Assembly (NCBI RefSeq): GCF_900112575.1
Contig: NZ_FOMH01000011.1
Span: 124,001 to 188,000 of the forward strand
Source: Flavobacterium phragmitis
GTDB taxonomy: Bacteria; Bacteroidota; Bacteroidia; Flavobacteriales; Flavobacteriaceae
DNA: 64,000 bases
Reading direction: 5' to 3'
A model generated the notes under the pieces. It did no database searches, had not been told where the DNA came from, and worked only from the letters and a program-made list of their open reading frames with translations. Made by a program: the position numbers and the translations under genes. Shown one piece after another: positions 1 to 8,627 of the stretch; within the stretch, counting starts at the first letter, position 1; every line of letters begins with the position of its first letter.

Positions 1-533
1 GTAGTGTCAACACCGTTGTATAGAACCGAAAAATGACATGGCAAAACATTAATTTTTCTTTTATGTTCCTTATAGCTATCATGAGTCAGAACAACTATTT
101 CATTAACTAATTCATAAAATTGCGTTTTGGAATTCATTTTTGTGTAAGGTGAAAAACCGTGATAAAAAAACTGAATATAACAATTGTCTCTGATTCGTTT
201 TGAAATCAAATAATCATGAAGTGGTTTTACCATACCAGAATTATCGACAATTTGAATTATGTATTTTTTTTCTGGAGAAATAATCTTCTGCAAAGCATTT
301 AGATATTCTAATCTTTTTTTGTTAAAAACTCTACTCCGCAATTTTTGAAAAAAAGTAATATCTGCAAAATTATATTTTATTGAATTGTTTTTTTTTTCTG
401 GCTCAGGACAAATGATGTAATCAATTTTATGATCTTTCTCCAGATAATTATTATATAATGTTGTCCAACTTCCCATGCTTGAATAAGGAAGTGGTGATTG
501 AGAAATTAATATGACCTTTATTAAATCATCCAT
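1..533 (-). CDS. GT4-like glycosyltransferase, N-terminal part (runs off left edge)
   Basis: The 5' part of a gene, about 177 codons, cut by the window edge. The ATG at 531-533 lies four bases after the stop of the preceding gene; an ATG overlapping that stop (539-541) dies after six codons, so it is not the start. The N-terminus has a hydrophobic strand followed by 'SQSPLPYSSMGSW', as in the donor-independent Rossmann half of GT-B enzymes. Later 'FFYHGFSPY', 'VVLTHDSYKEH' and 'SVLYNGVD' follow the GT4 pattern, in which an NGVD motif closes the first domain. The catalytic E-x7-E half is outside the window. Role inferred: cytoplasmic transfer of one sugar onto a lipid-linked glycan. Confidence 0.8.
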   Translation of the reverse strand, partial: MDDLIKVILISQSPLPYSSMGSWTTLYNNYLEKDHKIDYIICPEPEKKNNSIKYNFADITFFQKLRSRVFNKKRLEYLNALQKIISPEKKYIIQIVDNSGMVKPLHDYLISKRIRDNCYIQFFYHGFSPYTKMNSKTQFYELVNEIVVLTHDSYKEHKRKINVLPCHFSVLYNGVDT

Positions 534-537
534 TTTT

Positions 538-1560
538 TCATTTATATTTTAATGCTTCATCCGTTGAAAGTCCTTTGTATCTAATGCAATATCTCCAAAT
601 TTTTTTTTGTGTAATGATTCTTGAAAAGATTACGTTTTTGATAAAATATTCAAATTTTGAAGACCTCATGTTTTTCAAAATAATTGCCTTATCTGTTAAA
701 TCATTATTTGGACTTAATTCATCTAGAGTTTCTTTCATCCATTGTTCTTCTATATTTCCTAAATGATATGCAAAATTATCTTCTGTAGAGAGTCTCCAAA
801 ATCCTTTCTCAATTACTGGAATATCCAATAACTTATTTTCACTATCTCCTCCAAGTGCAAAATTCGAATATTTCAAATTGTTGTTTTCGAAAACTTCTTT
901 TCGGTAAGTAGCAACAAAGTGCCCTGCTCCAACAACAGCTCTAATATTTTTATTTGAAACTGTTAGATACTTTTCGAGGTGTACTTTAGTATAAAAATCT
1001 GGATTTCCAATACTTTGCGCGAAAGCCTTTAAGGCTCTAGGATTTTTGACTTTTGAAAAATAAAGTGATTTTGAAAAAAACAAATCAAACCAAATGTTAG
1101 ATGTATGATTTTTAAGAGAACGTGAAGAAGGAGTTGGACAAACTACGCCTGCTTTGCGAAAATTTTGAAATACCTTATACGTTTCTTTCTGCCAATCATT
1201 TAAAAAAAGAACGTCACAATCAGATATTGTTATAAACGAAAAATTATGTCCGGAAATACCTTTTAAAATAGCATTTAGCTTTCCGACATTAGTTGTATGG
1301 ATAACTTCATGTACTTTGCCATTTTTATGTAATGTATTCAAATAATCAACTACATCTGCATTACTTCCATTATTAACTAAAGTTACAAACGTTTTCGGAT
1401 GAATTGTCTTTAGCAGAGATTCTAAACAATATTTTAGAATTTGAAAACTTTCTCTAAAATATCCATCCTGACTAGGTATGTAAACAGGAATAATCACCTG
1501 ATGGAAAAAATCATCCTTTTTTGTATATCTGTCTTTATTTGGATTAAAGCCAATTCTCAT
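538..1560 (-). CDS. GT2-type glycosyltransferase
   Basis: A 340-residue GT-A type transferase. The N-terminus has 'QVIIPVYIP' and 'FVTLVNNGS', the usual nucleotide-binding strand pattern, and 'ITISDCDVLFLNDW' near residue 110 supplies the metal-binding DxD. There is no membrane segment, so it is probably cytoplasmic or membrane-associated. It is more divergent than the neighbouring family 2 enzymes; the start of the fold is preceded by a charged N-terminal extension of about 20 residues. A 123-base gap separates it from the upstream transferase, which is wide for this region. Donor and acceptor cannot be read from the sequence. Confidence 0.8.
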   Translation of the reverse strand: MRIGFNPNKDRYTKKDDFFHQVIIPVYIPSQDGYFRESFQILKYCLESLLKTIHPKTFVTLVNNGSNADVVDYLNTLHKNGKVHEVIHTTNVGKLNAILKGISGHNFSFITISDCDVLFLNDWQKETYKVFQNFRKAGVVCPTPSSRSLKNHTSNIWFDLFFSKSLYFSKVKNPRALKAFAQSIGNPDFYTKVHLEKYLTVSNKNIRAVVGAGHFVATYRKEVFENNNLKYSNFALGGDSENKLLDIPVIEKGFWRLSTEDNFAYHLGNIEEQWMKETLDELSPNNDLTDKAIILKNMRSSKFEYFIKNVIFSRIITQKKIWRYCIRYKGLSTDEALKYK

Positions 1561-1639
1561 TTTAAATATTTGTTTCTAGAATTTCTATATGAGTCTATTA
1601 CTTTTGTCAATTACAATGTAACCTGAGTTTTATAATGCA

Positions 1640-1729
1640 TTACAAGCTCTGAAAATATTTGTTAGTTTCTTCTAATATATTTTCTATCTTTTGATTATAA
1701 TGTAAATCATAAGTTTCAAATTTCTCCAT
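1640..1729 (-). other. Out-of-frame 29-codon reading frame, possible glycosyltransferase remnant
   Basis: A short frame beginning ATG at 1727-1729 and ending TAA at 1640-1642. It overlaps the last 46 bases of the upstream transferase gene in a different frame and fills part of the following gap. Its sequence is protein-like (for example 'QKIENILEETNKYFQSL') and resembles the C-terminal helix of polysaccharide transferases. It may be the tail of a gene that was replaced or frameshifted by recombination. A chance open frame in A/T-rich DNA is a real alternative. Confidence 0.25.
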
Positions 1730-2574
1730 TTAAAAAACCAAAAAGAATCAAGTTTATTTAAAATATTAAAACTTTTCAAATAATCCATTTTTAAAAGCTT
1801 TATTTGATTTTGCACCAGTTTTTGAATATATCTATTATAATCTTTATTTGAAATAATGTTTTCGAGTCTATATTTTATTAAAAACTCTTTGTTAAAAACA
1901 TTCAATTTTAGATACTCCTGTACATTCAATTTAGAATTATTGGAAGAATGTATTCTATATTTAGTAAGAGGCAAATCAACAAAATAAAATTTTGTAAAAA
2001 AAGAGGCCCTATTCCAATACTCAACATCTTCACCAGCGGCAACCATTTCTTCATTAAAAAAACCGACTTTTTTAATAACATCTTTATGACAAAGAGGGTA
2101 ATCACTAACAGTATAATTTCCTATCATTTTCATCGATATGTCACCATGTTTATCTTCTAATTTTCCTGGCCTTCCAACGTACCTATTTAATTCGTTATTA
2201 TTTTCATCTATTAATTTGCAGTAATGATGAGCCAGTCCAAATTCTGGATTTTTTTCTAAAACATCAAGAAGAACCGCTATCTTATTAGACTCCCAAACAT
2301 CATCATCATCTAAGAATGTAATATATTCCCCTTTTGCGACTTTTATTCCTTCATTCCTTGGCTTACAAGGCCCTCCTGAATTTTCAATCTTAAAATAATT
2401 TATAGTTTTATAACTAGAACATAAATCTTTATTTTCATTTCCAATACTTCCATCATCTACCACTATCAGCTCTAAATTCTTATAAGTCTGATTAAAAACA
2501 GACTCTATTGCCTGAGTTAAATAATTAACTCTATTGTAAGTTGGAATAATAACTGATACGAGAGGAGAACTCAT
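1684..2574 (-). CDS. GT2 glycosyltransferase
   Basis: A 296-residue family 2 transferase. It opens with 'VSVIIPTYNRVNYLTQAI' and 'LIVVDDGS', and carries the metal-binding run 'ITFLDDDDVW' near residue 90, followed by a 'GEDVEYWNR' acidic motif that probably holds the catalytic base. Its start overlaps the stop of the upstream GT2 by four bases (ATGA), which implies translational coupling. The last 46 bases are also open in a second, protein-like frame, so its C-terminus could be the product of a recombination event. Sugar specificity is unknown. Confidence 0.88.
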   Translation of the reverse strand: MSSPLVSVIIPTYNRVNYLTQAIESVFNQTYKNLELIVVDDGSIGNENKDLCSSYKTINYFKIENSGGPCKPRNEGIKVAKGEYITFLDDDDVWESNKIAVLLDVLEKNPEFGLAHHYCKLIDENNNELNRYVGRPGKLEDKHGDISMKMIGNYTVSDYPLCHKDVIKKVGFFNEEMVAAGEDVEYWNRASFFTKFYFVDLPLTKYRIHSSNNSKLNVQEYLKLNVFNKEFLIKYRLENIISNKDYNRYIQKLVQNQIKLLKMDYLKSFNILNKLDSFWFFKWRNLKLMIYIIIKR

Positions 2575-3494
2575 CTTTTTAGAACTTTAGATATTGTGAA
2601 TTGAATTAATTTATAAAAATAAATAAATCTTAAGTTTCTATCAATTTGTATTTTTTGAATACTTCGGGTATTCAAAAAATCTCTTTTGTGAGTCCATACA
2701 TAGAATTTAATATAATGATTAATAAATTCAGTATATTTTTCAGTTTGTTTAAATAGATTCAGGTATTTAGCATTTTCATGGTAAATCGTTTCTAATTTAT
2801 TCTTTTGTAAAAAAGAAGAAGTTGAACCTTCATGCCTCCTAAAAAAGTTTAATTTTTTATTTAAAAACACAAATGAACTATTCTCTAATAAATAAGACCA
2901 TAAAAAAATATCTGAGCATTGTCTATTTGTAAATATAGTATCTGGTATAGCTAAACTAGGTTTTCTAAAAACAACACAACTACCATTTGTTATGTATGTA
3001 TTAAATGGCATTCTTTTATAAAAAATACTATTATTTATTACTTCATACTCCTCTTCATTAACATTTAAGTCTTTCGTTCTCTTTGAAGAATCATAAATAA
3101 TTTTACCATTATCAATATAATTGCTAGCACAAAAAGCCAAAGAAGCATTTTTGTTCTTTTCTAAAATATTAACTAACTCCTCTAAGAAATTTAAAGCAGA
3201 ATAATCATCTGTTTCGGCTATCCAAATATACTCTGTTTCGGCTAGTTCAATACCTCTTTTCCATGAATTATAACCACTTCCTGAATTTTGCTGATTTATA
3301 ATAAACCACTTAATTTTAAAATCAGGATTGGCCGTAATAAAATTTTCTATAATTTCGACACTATTATCTGTAGATTTATCATCAATTATAATAGCTTCCC
3401 AATCTTTATAAGACTGATCACAAACACTTTGTAAACGTTCAAGTAAGAATCCAGCATGATTATAACTTGGTAATATAATAGTAAGTTTTGCCAT
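2571..3494 (-). CDS. GT2 glycosyltransferase
   Basis: A 307-residue family 2 transferase with N-terminal 'LTIILPSYNHAGFLLERL', 'AIIIDDKSTDNS' and an acidic metal site 'WIAETDDYS' in place of the commoner DDDD or DxDD. The sequence 'NQQNSGSGYNSWKRGIE' matches the loop that precedes the metal site in this family. It shares one base with the upstream gene (TAATG) and four with the downstream gene (ATGA), so the three consecutive GT2 genes are translated as a coupled block. No membrane helix is evident. The linkage formed is unknown. Confidence 0.88.
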   Translation of the reverse strand: MAKLTIILPSYNHAGFLLERLQSVCDQSYKDWEAIIIDDKSTDNSVEIIENFITANPDFKIKWFIINQQNSGSGYNSWKRGIELAETEYIWIAETDDYSALNFLEELVNILEKNKNASLAFCASNYIDNGKIIYDSSKRTKDLNVNEEEYEVINNSIFYKRMPFNTYITNGSCVVFRKPSLAIPDTIFTNRQCSDIFLWSYLLENSSFVFLNKKLNFFRRHEGSTSSFLQKNKLETIYHENAKYLNLFKQTEKYTEFINHYIKFYVWTHKRDFLNTRSIQKIQIDRNLRFIYFYKLIQFTISKVLKR

Positions 3495-4414
3495 TATTTT
3501 GCCTTAAAGTGAAGAATAACTTTGAAAAAAGAAACAGATATTCCTAATAATTTTATTTTTCGAAGAATTTTTTTAATCATTAAAACCGTTTGATAACTGT
3601 TTGATTTTCTTAATAGCTTTAACCTAGTTTGGATCTCTTCATTCGTTTTATATAATCTTGAAATCAGGTTAGAAGTAAAGTTGTAATATTCATCATAAGT
3701 AAGAATGTCTTTAAAGCTTTCTAAAACCTTAATTTTATTATCATCAATGCCAAGTGTTGACATTCGACTATTGGGGTTAATTCTATAGTAAGCTAGTGTT
3801 TCATTAATAAAAATGGCTTCACATCCTGTCTTAAATAAACTTACCCAAACAATCCAGTCTTCTTGTGCAGTTAAATTTTCCGGAAACTGAATTGTTCTAA
3901 ATAAAGATGCTTCAAAAAAACCGCACTGCATTTGAAGAGAAAAAGATATGTTCCATTCGTAGAGAAAGCCTTCTAAGTTAAAATATGAGTGATTTAAAAC
4001 ACAAAAAGGAGGAGATGAATCATTAATATTATCTGTAAACATTCTAAAATTTGAGATAACAATTTTAACATTATCATTATTTTTACTCAATTCCAGATAA
4101 TTTAGCGACAATTCCAACTTTCTACTATCCAAAACATCATCACAATCTAAAAACTGAATATAATCACCTTTAGCATTTTTTAAGCCAAAATTTCGAGCAC
4201 TACTTACGCCCCCATTTTCTTTAAAAAAATAATTAAATCGAGAATCTCTATCTGTAAATATTTTTGCTATTTCCCTTGTATTATCAATACTGCCATCATC
4301 AATTATTAGGCATTCCCAATTTGCAAAGGTTTGATTACTAACTGACTCAAGTGAATCAAAAAGATATTTACCTTGATTATAACATGGAACAATTAGTGAT
4401 ACTAATGGATTCAT
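3494..4414 (-). CDS. GT2 glycosyltransferase
   Basis: A 306-residue family 2 transferase. 'VSLIVPCYNQGKYLFDSL', 'CLIIDDGSIDNT', 'NGGVSSARNFG' and 'IQFLDCDDVLD' are the standard N-terminal GT-A motifs in the expected order within the first 110 residues, and 'TAQEDWIVWVSLF' probably contains the catalytic acid. The C-terminal third is basic and likely associates with the membrane. It begins eight bases after the upstream gene and shares a base with the following GT2. Specificity is unknown. Confidence 0.9.
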   Translation of the reverse strand: MNPLVSLIVPCYNQGKYLFDSLESVSNQTFANWECLIIDDGSIDNTREIAKIFTDRDSRFNYFFKENGGVSSARNFGLKNAKGDYIQFLDCDDVLDSRKLELSLNYLELSKNNDNVKIVISNFRMFTDNINDSSPPFCVLNHSYFNLEGFLYEWNISFSLQMQCGFFEASLFRTIQFPENLTAQEDWIVWVSLFKTGCEAIFINETLAYYRINPNSRMSTLGIDDNKIKVLESFKDILTYDEYYNFTSNLISRLYKTNEEIQTRLKLLRKSNSYQTVLMIKKILRKIKLLGISVSFFKVILHFKAK

Positions 4415-4422
4415 TTAATAAT

Positions 4423-5472
4423 TTAATAATTTATCAATTTGTAAAAAAAGAGGTCATATTGTGCTGCTATATTCTTAGGCATAAATTTTTCTTTCTTTTC
4501 TAAATAATCTTTCGTCTTAAAAAATGGTTTTCCATTTATTACGATAGAATCAATAACCTCTTTATAATTTTTTGTTTTCAAATTTATTGCTGGAAAATTA
4601 AACAAGTTTATTATTTCTGTTTGATTTCCAACTTTTGGAATTATCATTGGTTTGTCAAAACTTAATGCTAAATATAAATTACCAGAGTTTAAGTTTTTAG
4701 TCCTTGGAATAATCAACAAAGAAGATTGTTTAACTAAATCCACCATATATTTATATTCGACAAACTTAAAACCAAAAAAATATTGTTTTTTAAGCAGAGG
4801 ATAGCAAAACAAAAATTCTTCAATTTTTCTATACACTTTTCTAAATCTATAAGGAAAAAAAGTTGGCAACGCATTATACATTAACATATTAGGAACAACA
4901 AGAAACTTATTCTTTAATGGTATTCTTTTAAAAATTTCAAAAATGAATTTTACTTCCTCCTTTGATCTTACTTCTCCAATTACCGAAACAATATATTTAT
5001 TTTTAAAATCTAAATTGTATTTTTCTTGAAAACTATCTATTGTGAAATCTTTTATCAAACTCTCATATAATGGATGATAAATAACGGTGTGTATACAATT
5101 TTGAGAGAAAAGAAACTTGTATTTAGCTAAAGAATATTCTCCCAAGTGAATAACTCCATCGGCATGCTTTTGTATCAACCTAAATAAATGATTGTACTGA
5201 TTATTCTCATTATAATGTGATTTAATATCATTCAAAGTATAAATTATCTTTGAATGTTTTTTCCACATTAGGATTTTTTTCTCTAGATCAATTAACTGCT
5301 CATCAGAGGGAACAATCCATTTAAAAATAGCTTCAGGAAATTGAATATTTACAATTTCATAAGTAGTCTCATAACTATTGAAGTCATTAAATATGAAAGT
5401 ACAATTTGAAAAATTAATAATCTCATCGAGGTAAATATTTCTATCCTTTAAATGCGGTACAAATACTTCCAT
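4423..5472 (-). CDS. GT-B (GT4-like) glycosyltransferase
   Basis: A 349-residue protein with a GT-B look. The first half ends with 'HADGVIHLGEYSLAKYKF' and 'VIYHPLYE', equivalent to the acceptor-domain end of GT4 enzymes. The second half opens with 'YIVSVIGEVRSKEEVKFIFE' and carries a donor-site region 'SGNLYLALSFDKPMIIPK', matching the usual 'GnvylEAmafgkPvi' segment but with the first glutamate absent. This is a common drift in Bacteroidota capsule transferases, so activity is likely but not certain. Its start overlaps the upstream GT2 by 25 bases. Confidence 0.72.
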   Translation of the reverse strand: MEVFVPHLKDRNIYLDEIINFSNCTFIFNDFNSYETTYEIVNIQFPEAIFKWIVPSDEQLIDLEKKILMWKKHSKIIYTLNDIKSHYNENNQYNHLFRLIQKHADGVIHLGEYSLAKYKFLFSQNCIHTVIYHPLYESLIKDFTIDSFQEKYNLDFKNKYIVSVIGEVRSKEEVKFIFEIFKRIPLKNKFLVVPNMLMYNALPTFFPYRFRKVYRKIEEFLFCYPLLKKQYFFGFKFVEYKYMVDLVKQSSLLIIPRTKNLNSGNLYLALSFDKPMIIPKVGNQTEIINLFNFPAINLKTKNYKEVIDSIVINGKPFFKTKDYLEKKEKFMPKNIAAQYDLFFYKLINY

Positions 5473-6389
5473 AATTTTTTTATTTTTTTTCGTTTTAGTC
5501 TTTCAAAAATGAATTCAATTATGATTATATCTGCTAATCTGTACTTGAACTTAAACAGTTCCTTACTTAAAATTCTAATTTTTACAAAATCAGAAATATT
5601 ACCAAAAAAATTAACTAGCTGCGAATGAGTGTAATGTTTTGATCTTTTTTTATCTATATTGTAATTACTCTGAAGAAAGTACATAAACATAAATAGACTT
5701 TTTATTTTCAAGCCAATATTGTTCTCGTTTGATAGTACAGAGGATATATTGTATTCACTAAGTCTCCAGTAAACAGATGCATTTTTAATGTAAAAAATCC
5801 CTTTGTCTTTGCTAAAAACTAACCATGTAGCATAATCTGAAAACCACGCTAATGGAAATTCGACAAAGCCTTGATTTTTATTATAAACATCACGCCTAAA
5901 TATAAATTCACTTGCTGTTATAGTTTCTTTCATTAAAAGCATTTGATCCAGTAATTTTTCAGATGTTTCATAATTATCATGATAAAATGTTTGACTTTTT
6001 ATTTCTCCTTTTCCATCAATAACTCTCAAATCTAATCTAATTAACTCAGGATCCTTATTAGTTGAATTTATAAAATTATAAAACTCCTGAACTACATTAT
6101 TTCCTAAAACATCATCATCACCAAGTAGCATAAGCCATTTTTCATTCTGAGAAAGTTCTACACAGCGATTCCATTGTTTTGTCAATGAAATACTACCAAG
6201 ATTTGACTCAAACCTATGATAAACCAAATCTATCTTTTCTCTGTAGTTTTCGATTATGGCTGAACAATCCTCTGAACTTGCATCATCTCCAATATAAACT
6301 TTAAATCTTTTATCCGTCTGATTTGTCAATGATTCTAACGTCTCCTCAAAGAATGTAAGTTTAAAAAATGGAATAATTATCGCCAGCAT
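5448..6389 (-). CDS. GT2 glycosyltransferase
   Basis: A 313-residue family 2 transferase. I choose the ATG at 6387-6389, which begins 'MLAIIIPFFKLTF', over a TTG 10 codons upstream that would add residues with no place in the fold. Metal-binding 'LLGDDDVLG' follows 'VYIGDDASSED', and 'WFSDYATW' supplies an acidic residue in the acceptor region. The start overlaps the upstream gene by 13 bases and the end overlaps the next gene by 25 bases. The C-terminus is strongly basic. Specificity is unknown. Confidence 0.86.
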   Translation of the reverse strand: MLAIIIPFFKLTFFEETLESLTNQTDKRFKVYIGDDASSEDCSAIIENYREKIDLVYHRFESNLGSISLTKQWNRCVELSQNEKWLMLLGDDDVLGNNVVQEFYNFINSTNKDPELIRLDLRVIDGKGEIKSQTFYHDNYETSEKLLDQMLLMKETITASEFIFRRDVYNKNQGFVEFPLAWFSDYATWLVFSKDKGIFYIKNASVYWRLSEYNISSVLSNENNIGLKIKSLFMFMYFLQSNYNIDKKRSKHYTHSQLVNFFGNISDFVKIRILSKELFKFKYRLADIIIIEFIFERLKRKKIKKLWKYLYRI

Positions 6390-7246
6390 CTGTAAATCAA
6401 TTTTATGTATTCTTTCCAAAAATAATTATTATAAGTATGCATGGGGCATTTTAAAAAAAACTTAAACCAAATTTTAAATGCTAAATCTAGGTTTTTATGA
6501 ACAAAAGAAAGATAAATCATTTTCTGGAAATTATCAAAATCAATTTTCTCAAATTCCTCCTTACTTACTTTATTCCCAACCTGCATTGGCAATAATCGAT
6601 TGTAGTAATTATGTATTTTAAATGTGGATGCAATCCATTTATCATCTACTACTCCTTCTGAAAAGTGTTCTAACAGAATCTCATTAGTTACCACAATCTT
6701 TTTTCTTTTTTGCCTAGTCTTAAATGAAATATCTAAATCATAATTATGAAATCCTCTAAATTTTTTTGAAAATTGAAAATTATCGTCTTTAGAAATTGAC
6801 ATAAAAACGCCATCAATTGCTACTACCTCTTGAAGATTATTATTTTCCCAACCCACATTCCAATTTTCCAATTTCCCCAATTTGGTATGCTGAATTATAT
6901 TTATTACACGATACCGATCTGGACAATCCCACCATCCAGATGTTACAGTTCCTTTTATTTTGGCACCTGCAATTCCGACAAGTCCTATTTGTTTATCAGA
7001 TCTAAAAATAAACAACAGTTTCTTTCCCCAATCTATGGTATGGAATCTAATATCATCATGAATAAAACACAATATATCACCTTTACTTTTTTGGATTCCT
7101 AAATTATAAGCCTCAAAAATAGAATATTGAGATTGTGAATTATCTATTAATATTAATTCATATTCGCTTCCAATTGTATTTCTTATATTCTCATCAAAAC
7201 TCTCTGGAAGTGTGCTAGTACGGCTACAAATAATTAAAGAAATCAT
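6377..7246 (-). CDS. GT2-like glycosyltransferase
   Basis: A 289-residue GT-A type protein. It starts directly at the first strand ('MISLIICSRTSTLPES'), then 'YELILIDNSQSQYSI', 'YNLGIQKSKGDILCF' and 'IHDDIRF', where HDD takes the place of DxD. A second region 'AIDGVFMSISKD' and 'FHNYDLDISFK' resembles the acceptor and catalytic part of family 2 enzymes that work on long surface glycans. The body is shorter than a typical two-domain enzyme and no membrane helix is visible. It stands 71 bases from the upstream gene. Confidence 0.8.
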   Translation of the reverse strand: MISLIICSRTSTLPESFDENIRNTIGSEYELILIDNSQSQYSIFEAYNLGIQKSKGDILCFIHDDIRFHTIDWGKKLLFIFRSDKQIGLVGIAGAKIKGTVTSGWWDCPDRYRVINIIQHTKLGKLENWNVGWENNNLQEVVAIDGVFMSISKDDNFQFSKKFRGFHNYDLDISFKTRQKRKKIVVTNEILLEHFSEGVVDDKWIASTFKIHNYYNRLLPMQVGNKVSKEEFEKIDFDNFQKMIYLSFVHKNLDLAFKIWFKFFLKCPMHTYNNYFWKEYIKLIYRCWR

Positions 7247-7317
7247 TTGCTAATTAATTATTAAATTAAACCTTTTGCTAAAAAATACCTTGTTTAAGGA
7301 TAAATCAACAATTTTAA

Positions 7318-8442
7318 TCATTCAAATGTTTCTAAAAAATCAAATATTTGTGGGCAAATTAAATCTGGTGTAAAATTGGAAAAATTTTGCTGATTTAAAA
7401 GACCATCCTTATAGACTAACTCCGGATTCTCTATATAGTATCTAACTTTTTCTACCATTTTATCTATTTGAAGATAGGGCACCACAAAACCACCTCCCCT
7501 AACTAGTATTTCAGATATACCGGTAGCCTTATCGAAACATATAATTGGTTTACCTAATAGACCAACCTCAATACAAACCAGTGGAAATGGATCCTCTCTA
7601 GATGTTAATAAAAAAACATCACATTTTTTTAAGTACTCATGAGGATTTAAGATTTCACCTATAAAATCTACAAAATCAAATAGTCCCATTTTTTGCAAAT
7701 CAGCTTCGATAACTAACTTATCATTCAAACTAACTTTGCCTATCCAAATAAATTTAACTTTCTTATTAGTGTTCGTTGAAATTACGTAATTAGCAACCTG
7801 AATGAACAAATCTATACCTTTTCTCCAATCTACATGCCCACATCCACAAATTACAAATTCTTCAGTATCATTTTTTTTAATCTGCTCAATACCTTCAACT
7901 TTCGAAAATTCATATATCCTTTTTACTTTATGAGCTTCAACATCCCATTTTTCAGACAATTCATTTTTTACTAAATCTGAAACTGCTATAAATTTATCTA
8001 CACTATTTTTTAATTTCTTAAAATTGGGTAGCAACAAATTTATGACGGTACTTAATTCATGAACATGAAGTACTAACTCCGATTTTGAATTTTCTTTTAA
8101 TTTAGAAGCTATTGGCAGAGTTACAATGGTGTTTCCATATATTATATCGTAGTTTTCTTTCTTAAGCTTTCTTATGAAAAGACTATTCAACAAATTATCA
8201 ATTTTTACTTTTAGGAAAGATGGATATTGATTTTGAAAAATTAATTTATTTTTTAAATCATTAATACTGTAGTAATTCTTTACACTTTTTTTGAAATCGC
8301 CGGAAAGTTTCCCTTCGCTTAGTACTAACAAGTCAATTTGATAGTTGCTACAGTTTTTCCTTAACCATTGTATAAAATACAGTAAAATCAACGGAGCACC
8401 TGATAATGAATTTTGGTGTGAAATAAACAATATTTTTTTCAT
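7318..8442 (-). CDS. GT4 glycosyltransferase
   Basis: A 374-residue GT-B transferase of family 4. N-terminal 'FISHQNSLSGAPLILLYF' is the glycine-rich acceptor-domain loop; 'FIAVSDLVKNEL' marks the end of the first domain, and 'CGCGHVDWRKGIDLFIQ' the start of the second. The donor site is 'REDPFPLVCIEVGLLGKPII', containing the E-x7-E-like arrangement for a retaining enzyme. It is preceded by a 185-base gap that is unusually long for this operon. A transferred sugar cannot be assigned. Confidence 0.88.
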   Translation of the reverse strand: MKKILFISHQNSLSGAPLILLYFIQWLRKNCSNYQIDLLVLSEGKLSGDFKKSVKNYYSINDLKNKLIFQNQYPSFLKVKIDNLLNSLFIRKLKKENYDIIYGNTIVTLPIASKLKENSKSELVLHVHELSTVINLLLPNFKKLKNSVDKFIAVSDLVKNELSEKWDVEAHKVKRIYEFSKVEGIEQIKKNDTEEFVICGCGHVDWRKGIDLFIQVANYVISTNTNKKVKFIWIGKVSLNDKLVIEADLQKMGLFDFVDFIGEILNPHEYLKKCDVFLLTSREDPFPLVCIEVGLLGKPIICFDKATGISEILVRGGGFVVPYLQIDKMVEKVRYYIENPELVYKDGLLNQQNFSNFTPDLICPQIFDFLETFE

Positions 8443-8497
8443 TATCTACAATCTATTTTATTTGGGATTAAAGTAATATTTATTAATTATTCGAATA

Positions 8498-8605
8498 TTA
8501 ATTTAGAATAATGTTGATACCTTTCTTACTGTCATTCAATTTAGAGTAAACATATTGACTATTAATTAGTCTTTGGCTGTCGTATTTAGACAATACTATC
8601 AAATC
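8498..8605 (-). pseudogene. Possible gene remnant in a 185-base gap
   Basis: This frame of 35 sense codons ends with TAA at 8498-8500 and has no ATG start. It reads like a protein tail ('SKYDSQRLINSQYVYSK', then 'SKKGINIILN') and lies in one of the widest gaps of an otherwise tightly packed transferase cluster. It could be the 3' end of a transferase whose body was deleted. In A/T-rich DNA a frame of this size can arise by chance, so the call is weak. Confidence 0.2.
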
Positions 8606-8627
8606 TCAAATTCCATTAAATATTTCT

